A stretch of DNA of 64,000 nucleotides, taken from the NCBI GenBank assembly GCA_907163375.1, contig CAJQUW010011587.1, forward strand, positions 248,001 to 312,000, written 5' to 3'. The notes under the pieces are model-generated. The model made no database searches. It had not been told where the DNA came from and worked only from the letters and a program-made list of their open reading frames with translations. This DNA is from Prostheceraeus crozeri (lineage: Eukaryota; Platyhelminthes; Polycladida; Euryleptidae). A program made the position numbers and the translations under genes. Positions 58,764-64,000 of the stretch are shown piece by piece. Each line of letters begins with the position of its first letter. Position 1 is the stretch's first letter.

Positions 58764-59175
58764 TAATTAAGCTGTGATTGAAAAGTAACAACGTGGACAC
58801 TGAATATCAAACAGTAGTAAGAAAACGGCGAACACCAGATAGCGCAAGATGGCCGCCGTCGTGTCTGAGTCCCCCCCCCTCTGGTCCGCCAGTGTCGTGA
58901 TGTGCCGGCGAGGTTCCGCTGCCGTCCCCCCCCCCTCTGGACCGTCAGTGTGTGAGCCTTGGGTGTCTGTGTCCGACCGCCTGGTGGACTTGGGCGACCG
59001 TCTAGGTTGACGTGGGCGACCGTCTAGGTTGTCTTGGTTAAACTGTGGGATGTTTTGGTGTGTAGTGTCCAAACGCGGCCTCGGATGTGAAAACGGAGGC
59101 CAGATTCGGATTCAGCGTGAAATTCTGCATCTGTATGGTGAATTTGAAAGCAATCGGAGATAAAAATTTTTCGCT

Positions 59176-60676
59176 GACGTCCCCCCCCCTCTGGACAGCT
59201 TGCTTCGATCTTGGCTTCTAGTGGACGGATTTTGTCGAGTGAGGTGTCATTTGAAAGCTAAGAGTGAGACAAATTCACTGAAACAAACGGCTTGTTCCTA
59301 TCTGTCTTCGTTTACATGTGAGACGCCATTTAAGATTTTAGGTCGGAGCTCACCTGAAAAAATCCTAAGTGTCAGAGTGACTTTGTATGGGAAAAATTAA
59401 AAATTTTCCAAAGTGTGGAATTTCGACCTGGGACCTTTACCAAAGGTTGTTTCATCAAATTTCGCTGACCCCCCCCCTTTGTTCTAACTTTGGTTCTAGT
59501 GGACGGATTTTGTTCGTTCGACTTGCATTGGAAAGAGGATGAAACACTGCTCGACCGCATTTTTCGTTGCGAGTCAATCGGAGCAGCCGTTCAAAAGTTA
59601 GAGCGGTTACAAGATTTTAGCTCGGAGCTCACCTGAAAAAATCCTAAGTGTCAGAGTGACTTTGTATGGGAAAAATTAAAAATTTTCCAAAGTGTGGAAT
59701 TTCGACCTGGGACCTTTACCAAAGGTTGTTTCATCAAATTTCGCTGACCCCCCCCCCTTTGTTCTAACTTTGGTTCTAGTGGACGGATTTTGTTCGTTCG
59801 ACTTGCATTGGAAAGAGGATGAAACACTGCTCGACCGCATTTTTCGTTGCGAGTCAATCGGAGCAGCCGTTCAAAAGTTAGAGCGGTTACAAGATTTTAG
59901 GTCGGAGCTCACCTGAAAAAATCCTAAGTGTCAGAGTGAGCTCCGACCTAAAATCTTGTAACCGCTCTAACTTTTGAACGGCTGCTCCGATTGACTCGCA
60001 ACGAAAAATGCGGTCGAGCAGTGTTTCATCCTCTTTCCAATGCAAGTCGAACGAACAAAATCCGTCCACTAGAACCAAAGTTAGAACAAAGGGGGGGGTC
60101 AGCGAAATTTGATGAAACAACCTTTGGTAAAGGTCCCAGGTCGAAATTCCACACTTTGGAAAATTTTTAATTTTTCCCATACAAAGTCACTCTGACACTT
60201 AGGATTTTTTCAGGTGAGCTCCGACCTAAAATCTTGTAACCGCTCTAACTTTTGAACGGCTGCTCCGATTGACTCGCAACGAAAAATGCGGTCGAGCAGT
60301 GTTTCATCCTCTTTCCAATGCAAGTCGAACGAACAAAATCCGTCCACTAGAACCAAAGTTAGAACAAAGGGGGGGGGTCAGCGAAATTTGATGAAACAAC
60401 CTTTGGTAAAGGTCCCAGGTCGAAATTCCACACTTTGGAAAATTTTTAATTTTTCCCATACAAAGTCACTCTGACACTTAGGATTTTTTCAGGTGAGCTC
60501 CGACCTAAAATCTTAAATGGCGTCTCACATGTAAACGAAGACAGATAGGAACAAGCCGTTTGTTTCAGTGAATTTGTCTCACTCTTAGCTTTCAAATGAC
60601 ACCTCACTCGACAAAATCCGTCCACTAGAAGCCAAGATCGAAGCAAGCTGTCCAGAGGGGGGGGACGTCAGCGAAA
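59176..60676. repeat. 1.5-kb palindrome in the terminal region of the second element
   Basis: 59176-59912 and 59936-60676 are inverted copies with very high identity, around a short asymmetric centre at about 59925. Each arm has tandem units of about 280 bp (CACCTGAAAAAATCC at 59351, 59630 and 59910) and CCCCCCC runs. It resembles the subterminal 300-bp units of the first element. Confidence 0.85.
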
Positions 60677-60953
60677 TTTGATGAAAAATGTTTTGGTAAA
60701 GGTCCCAGATCAAAATTCGGAAGTTTTAAATTTTTCAAAATTTTCACCACACTGGAGCTCCCACACTTAGGAATTTTTTCACTTGTGGCATGTTACATGG
60801 TCATGTGCTGACACACCAACTTCTCGTGGTCATATGAGAATGGTTCAGGTGTCATATTGTAAAGAATGATGAGACAAATCGTTTGCAACAAACCGCATGT
60901 CACTACGATGAATACTTTCGGAGATAGAGCCATTTTAAGTTTTCTTCCGAGCA

Positions 60954-60961
60954 TATATAAA
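60954..60961 (+). promoter_or_regulatory. TATA box of the 61597 gene
   Basis: TATATAAA. A donor-like GACGAG/GTAAGC follows near 61003, and the acceptor CCCTTTTCACTTCAG ends at 61594, so a leader intron of about 0.6 kb is likely. Confidence 0.6.
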
Positions 60962-61239
60962 CCCCCGACAACGCAAGTCTGATCACTTCATCGAAAGACG
61001 AGGTAAGCGACGGTCGTCGCTCTGAGCTCCCGATATCGGGTTGCAAAGGACTCTATCTTTTGAAGTAGGCAAGCTATCTTCTTACTTCAAAGTTTGTGTG
61101 ATAGAGTTTGATAGTGTCTTTACTACTGATAAAATTTTTTAAAAGTAGTATGAGTAGTAAAATGCGGAATTTTTTAAAAATTCTTAATTTTCAGTTTTTT
61201 CAAAGTTTTAACATGTAGACTAAGGTTTTCAAGTATGCT

Positions 61240-61556
61240 GAGTTCAAATCTGCTATCAGATTTGAAATGTAACTAAGTCTAAGGCAGCTTTGAGGGTTGG
61301 ATCCCAGCTACTGATCACTACCTTTGACTCGGCGTTCCTGTTACCACTTCGGGGCAGTGACAATGATGTCTTCAGCTGTAAAGAGCGGGTATCGGGGAAG
61401 ATCTCTCACTTCCCTAGTGATCAGTACAAGGCCTTCGGGCTGTCGACGGGATCTAGTGCCACTCACTACACTCAAATCTATCATTCCTCACTAAGTGTAA
61501 AATCATTCTTTTCCGTTTTTATAAACTAGGAATCAATCGTTTGCTATCAAACGTTT
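61240..61556 (+). other. Conserved non-coding module, copy D, with two hairpins
   Basis: Hairpins TTCAAATCTG/CTAT/CAGATTTGAA (61243-61266, perfect 10-bp arms) and CGTTTG/CTAT/CAAACG (61538-61553) flank a block with GGCGTTCCTGTTACC, ACTTCGGGGCAGTG and GGCCTTCGGGCT. It lies in the leader intron of the 61597 gene. It is the most diverged copy. Confidence 0.6.
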
Positions 61557-61596
61557 ACGGAATTATAATCATTGTTTTCCCCTTTTCACTTCAGAA

Positions 61597-62933
61597 AATG
61601 GTTAACTACAACAATGCAAAGACGGCTTTTAAGCTTTGCGTCTGTTCAAAGATTTTTCGTAGCGATGCCTTTAAGAAGCATTCTTGTGCACATAAGCGAA
61701 TGGTAGGGGGCATTCGATACTTTTGTAGCAGCCATAATGCATCTCGCCTTGTCGAGACGCTACCGGAGTGGCATGCCAAGCATAGCAGCTGCAGTCAACC
61801 AGAGCTGACTGAGGAGGCGAAGCAAAGTCTCTTCAGCTCAGAGTTGAAAGCTCTGGAGACTCAGTGTGCTATCGAGGCTATCACGTCAGCAAAGCCTCCC
61901 TCATCTTGTGCACCAGCAAAGGCTCTCTCGCCCACCCCGATTCTAGAGACTCAGTCTGCTGTCGAGTCTATCACGATAGCAGAGGCTCCATCTTCTAGCA
62001 TGCCAGCAAAGGCTCTCTCACCCACTCCGATTGAGTCTTCTCCGAAGTCGAGTAAATCCTCCTCCTCCTCCTCTAGCGATGAGTCGGCTACAAGTAGCAG
62101 CGACAGTGAGGAAGAGGAGGAGGATAAAGGCTCGACGAAGGTTGACCTAGTCGAGAGTGTCTACCTCGATAGCGAGGTAGAGGCGGTGAGGGACGTTGAC
62201 CTCGATAGCGAGGTGCAGCCGGCTAAGTTATCAACCAGTGGTGGGATTGCGGCTCAATGTCGCAACTTCATTATGCGCCCACCACTGGTTGATAACTATG
62301 ACAAGCTGAAGAATGAGTTGGAGGTGTGGAAGAGGGACTGTTTCTTCTATAAAGCGAGTTCCGAGAACCTCTCGCGAGTCACTCAGGAGCTCAAGAAGAC
62401 TCAAGCTAGTCTTTTTGAGAAAGAAGGAGAGCTCGATCGCGAGAGGTTCTCGCACCTCGCTAGTAAGGCTAAAGAAGAGCAGCTCCTCATCGAGAGAGAG
62501 AGTCAGGAGAAGGAGTTAAGAAAGATGAGGGAGGAGGTGGAAGGGCTGCGAAAGCAGTTGGGGAAGGTGGTGGCGACTAATCAGGAGCTGCACCAGCAAG
62601 TGATGAGTAGCAGTACTCGACGATCAAGTCGCCTCCACATTCCCCTTGACAAGAAAGGACGTGTGCCCGCAAGACCGCTCCTCTGTGAACGTGGCAGAGA
62701 CGAGATGTGTTATAGCAGGGCTAAAAAAGGTATCGAATGCCTTCACTTTACATTCGACCACAAGGAGGCGATCACAGGATTCCTGTTCGAGCCACGTCCT
62801 GAGAAGATCTGTAAGTTTAAAACAAGTAACTTAGAGTTCAAGATAATAACTAACAACTTCTTTCTTTACAGATATCAAAGAGAAGCGACCACCTGCTTCC
62901 GTGAACGAGCCGGAGGCGAAGCGGCAAGCTTGA
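61597..62933 (+). CDS. Unknown zinc-finger/coiled-coil protein of the second Polinton-like element
   Basis: The start ATGGTTAACTAC follows a 3' splice site. Residues about 10-70 hold Cys/His pairs (CVCSKIFRSDAFKKHSC, RYFCSSHN) that look like one or two zinc fingers. Next comes a Ser/Pro/Ala-rich region with an internal repeat (AKALSPTPI twice), a long Ser run and an acidic stretch (EEEEED). A predicted coiled coil of about 110 residues follows (KLKNELEVWKRDCFFY to KVVATNQELHQQV). The C-terminus has a compact Cys-containing part (PARPLLCERGRDEMC). A short intron of about 59 nt (GTAAGT donor at 62812, TTTCTTTACAG acceptor before 62871) lies near the end, and the stop is at 62931. It looks whole. 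The family is not recognised; it could be a virion or DNA-associated structural protein, but that is speculation. Confidence 0.6.
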
Positions 62934-62944
62934 GTCCTTGAATT

Positions 62945-63445
62945 ATCCCGAGAATGAACCATCGGCTCTCTTAAGGGCCACCTAGGGGCAAGACATGATA
63001 GAACCTCCACGCGGTTTGCCCTGGGCAGTCTTCGGACTGGCGAATACTATCATTAAGTTGAATCTGCTATCAGTCAACTTGAACGTTGCAAATGAAGTTC
63101 GGTGTAATACTTCCTTTCGACGGGCGTTCCTGTAAAGGGCGGCGGTGAAACCCGTAGCTATGTATACCGCAAGGGACATTCGGCAATGGTCAATCTTGTT
63201 AAACCTCTCTGCGTCATGTTTGCAAGTGATTGCCTCTGTCTCAACGTAGTATGCATTCGCGCCAGGGCGACATTTAGCCAACTGTCGAAGGTTGCCTAAA
63301 ACTTTCCATTGCATACGTTATGAGAGCCATGAGTTCTACCTGTCTCTATCAATGAGACGAATTGATGAATGGAATGAAATAGAGGATACTCACGCGCCAC
63401 ACGCAACATAACACACTTCTCTCTTCCGTAGTCTAACAAGCTCTT
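62945..63445 (+). other. Conserved non-coding module, copy E (intergenic)
   Basis: Begins 12 bp after the previous stop. It contains the UUCG hairpin CAGTC/TTCG/GACTG (63026-63039), a CTAT-loop hairpin with AAGTTGA/TCAACTT arms (63055-63080), GTAATACTTCC, GGGCGTTCC/GGGCGGCGG, CCGTAG, AAACCTCTCTGCGTCATG, TCTCAACGTAGTA, GCCAGGGCGACATTTAGCC and GCGCCACACGCAAC. It precedes the TATA box at 63521. Its first 172 bp recur at 63829. Confidence 0.7.
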
Positions 63446-63520
63446 TACACATGGATCGCAGTCGATTGCTATCCCTGAAGCATTCTGATTCGCTGTTGAG
63501 CAATTCATTGTTGAAAACCC

Positions 63521-63528
63521 TATATAAG
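63521..63528 (+). promoter_or_regulatory. TATA box before 63569
   Basis: TATATAAG, 41 bp before the ATG at 63569. Confidence 0.6.
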
Positions 63529-63568
63529 CCAGAAGATTGTAGCGCTTCTCATTCAATTTGAAGTCACG

Positions 63569-63821
63569 ATGGAAGCCACATCTGCCGACAACATTCCCGT
63601 CTTCATCGATGAAGACAACGCCATTCCCGAGTTCGTCATCCTCGACGAGTGGGAATAGGATGAGAAGAAGGGGAAGATCAAGAGGATCATTTGGACGGAT
63701 GAGGTGTGGACTCCGAATACCACTCGCATCCGAAAGGTGCCAGATGCACCAGCACGGCTTAGGCGGTATAGGGTTTATGACAACCTAACCGTCATACCCC
63801 TTGACTATTCAAGCCAATAGT
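63569..63821 (+). CDS. Small acidic protein gene of the second element, coding-like stretch
   Basis: Starts MEATSADNIPVFIDEDNAIP after a TATA box and short leader. The following codons stay coding-like to about 63821 (KIKRIIWTDEVWTPNT, VPDAPARLRRYRV). Broken or dependent on read-through; I cannot tell which. No family is recognised. It is bounded on both sides by module copies (E and F). Confidence 0.4.
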
Positions 63822-63828
63822 CAACCTA

Positions 63829-64000
63829 ATCCCGAGAATGAACCATCGGCTCTCTTAAGGGCCACCTAGGGGCAAGACATGATAGAACCTCCACGCGGTT
63901 TGCCCTGGGCAGTCTTCGGACTGGCGAATACTATCATTAAGTTGAATCTGCTATCAGTCAACTTGAACGTTGCAAATGAAGTTCGGTGTAATACTTCCTT
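63829..64000 (+). other. Conserved non-coding module, copy F (cut by the window end)
   Basis: 172 bp identical to 62945-63116, offset 884 bp. It begins shortly after the small gene at 63569-63821. Confidence 0.9.

Larger units (their letters stand above)
58784..64000. mobile_element. Second Polinton-like element, left part, runs off the window
   Basis: Related to the element at 25220-43125: it shares GAAAGCTAAGAGTGAGAC, CAGATTCGGATT and AAATCCTAAGTGTC in the terminal region and the whole conserved non-coding module. A left end near AGTAACAACGTGG (58784) is a guess, because the right end is outside the window. It begins right after the Tc1 fragment. The gene at 61597 looks whole. Confidence 0.6.

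Noticed and set aside
59200-60646. Mirror-image frames of 62-68 residues
   Set aside because: Products of the palindromic terminal region, not genes.

Overview
This is a window of nuclear DNA from an AT-rich invertebrate animal genome. The only clear host gene is triosephosphate isomerase (TPI). Its last two coding exons lie at 15554-15727 and 43629-43747 on the + strand, joined by a phase-1 intron of about 27.9 kb. The clade is not fixed by what I see; the TPI C-terminus (ending in INARS) only says invertebrate. Everything else I can name is transposable-element material, with long stretches that show nothing.

Layout. 1-15553 is the intron or flank upstream of the TPI exon: short tandem repeats, a TATAC microsatellite, a 5.03-kb foldback element with a 9-bp target duplication (1644-6676), a pair of dispersed repeats, two tRNA-derived SINE copies and a hAT-type MITE (13140-13950). 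The TPI intron holds a palindrome with hammerhead-ribozyme-like motifs, a deleted mariner, a Penelope-like fragment with a GIY-YIG domain, a small hAT-like MITE, and a complete-ended Polinton-like fossil of 17.9 kb (25220-43125; 6-bp duplication CTAGGA; inverted repeats of about 2 kb beginning AGT). A mariner of the DD41D type with an open transposase frame (36537-37935) sits inside the Polinton's polB gene. Downstream of TPI are a Penelope-like reverse transcriptase, several TA-flanked transposons and MITEs, a broken zeste-like Myb/SANT gene, the 3' half of a Tc1 element, and the left part of a second, related Polinton-like element (about 58784 to the window end).

The most unusual biology is in the two Polinton-like elements. 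The first has a protein-primed-type DNA polymerase B with an intron-bearing zinc-finger and proline-rich N-terminal extension, two free-standing small proteins that resemble the polB N-terminal domain, and a TATA-binding-protein-like gene. It has no recognisable integrase, packaging ATPase, protease or capsid gene. Both elements carry diverged copies of one non-coding module of 200-500 bp. It lies in a 5'-leader intron, between genes, or in the terminal repeats. It contains ordered conserved boxes, UUCG-type hairpins, and CTAT-loop hairpins whose arms change in sequence but stay complementary. This looks like a structured RNA or a multi-purpose regulatory unit that I do not recognise.

Retroviral or LTR elements, CRISPR arrays and ordinary rRNA genes were not seen. 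All family assignments are by eye from motifs, without database searches.
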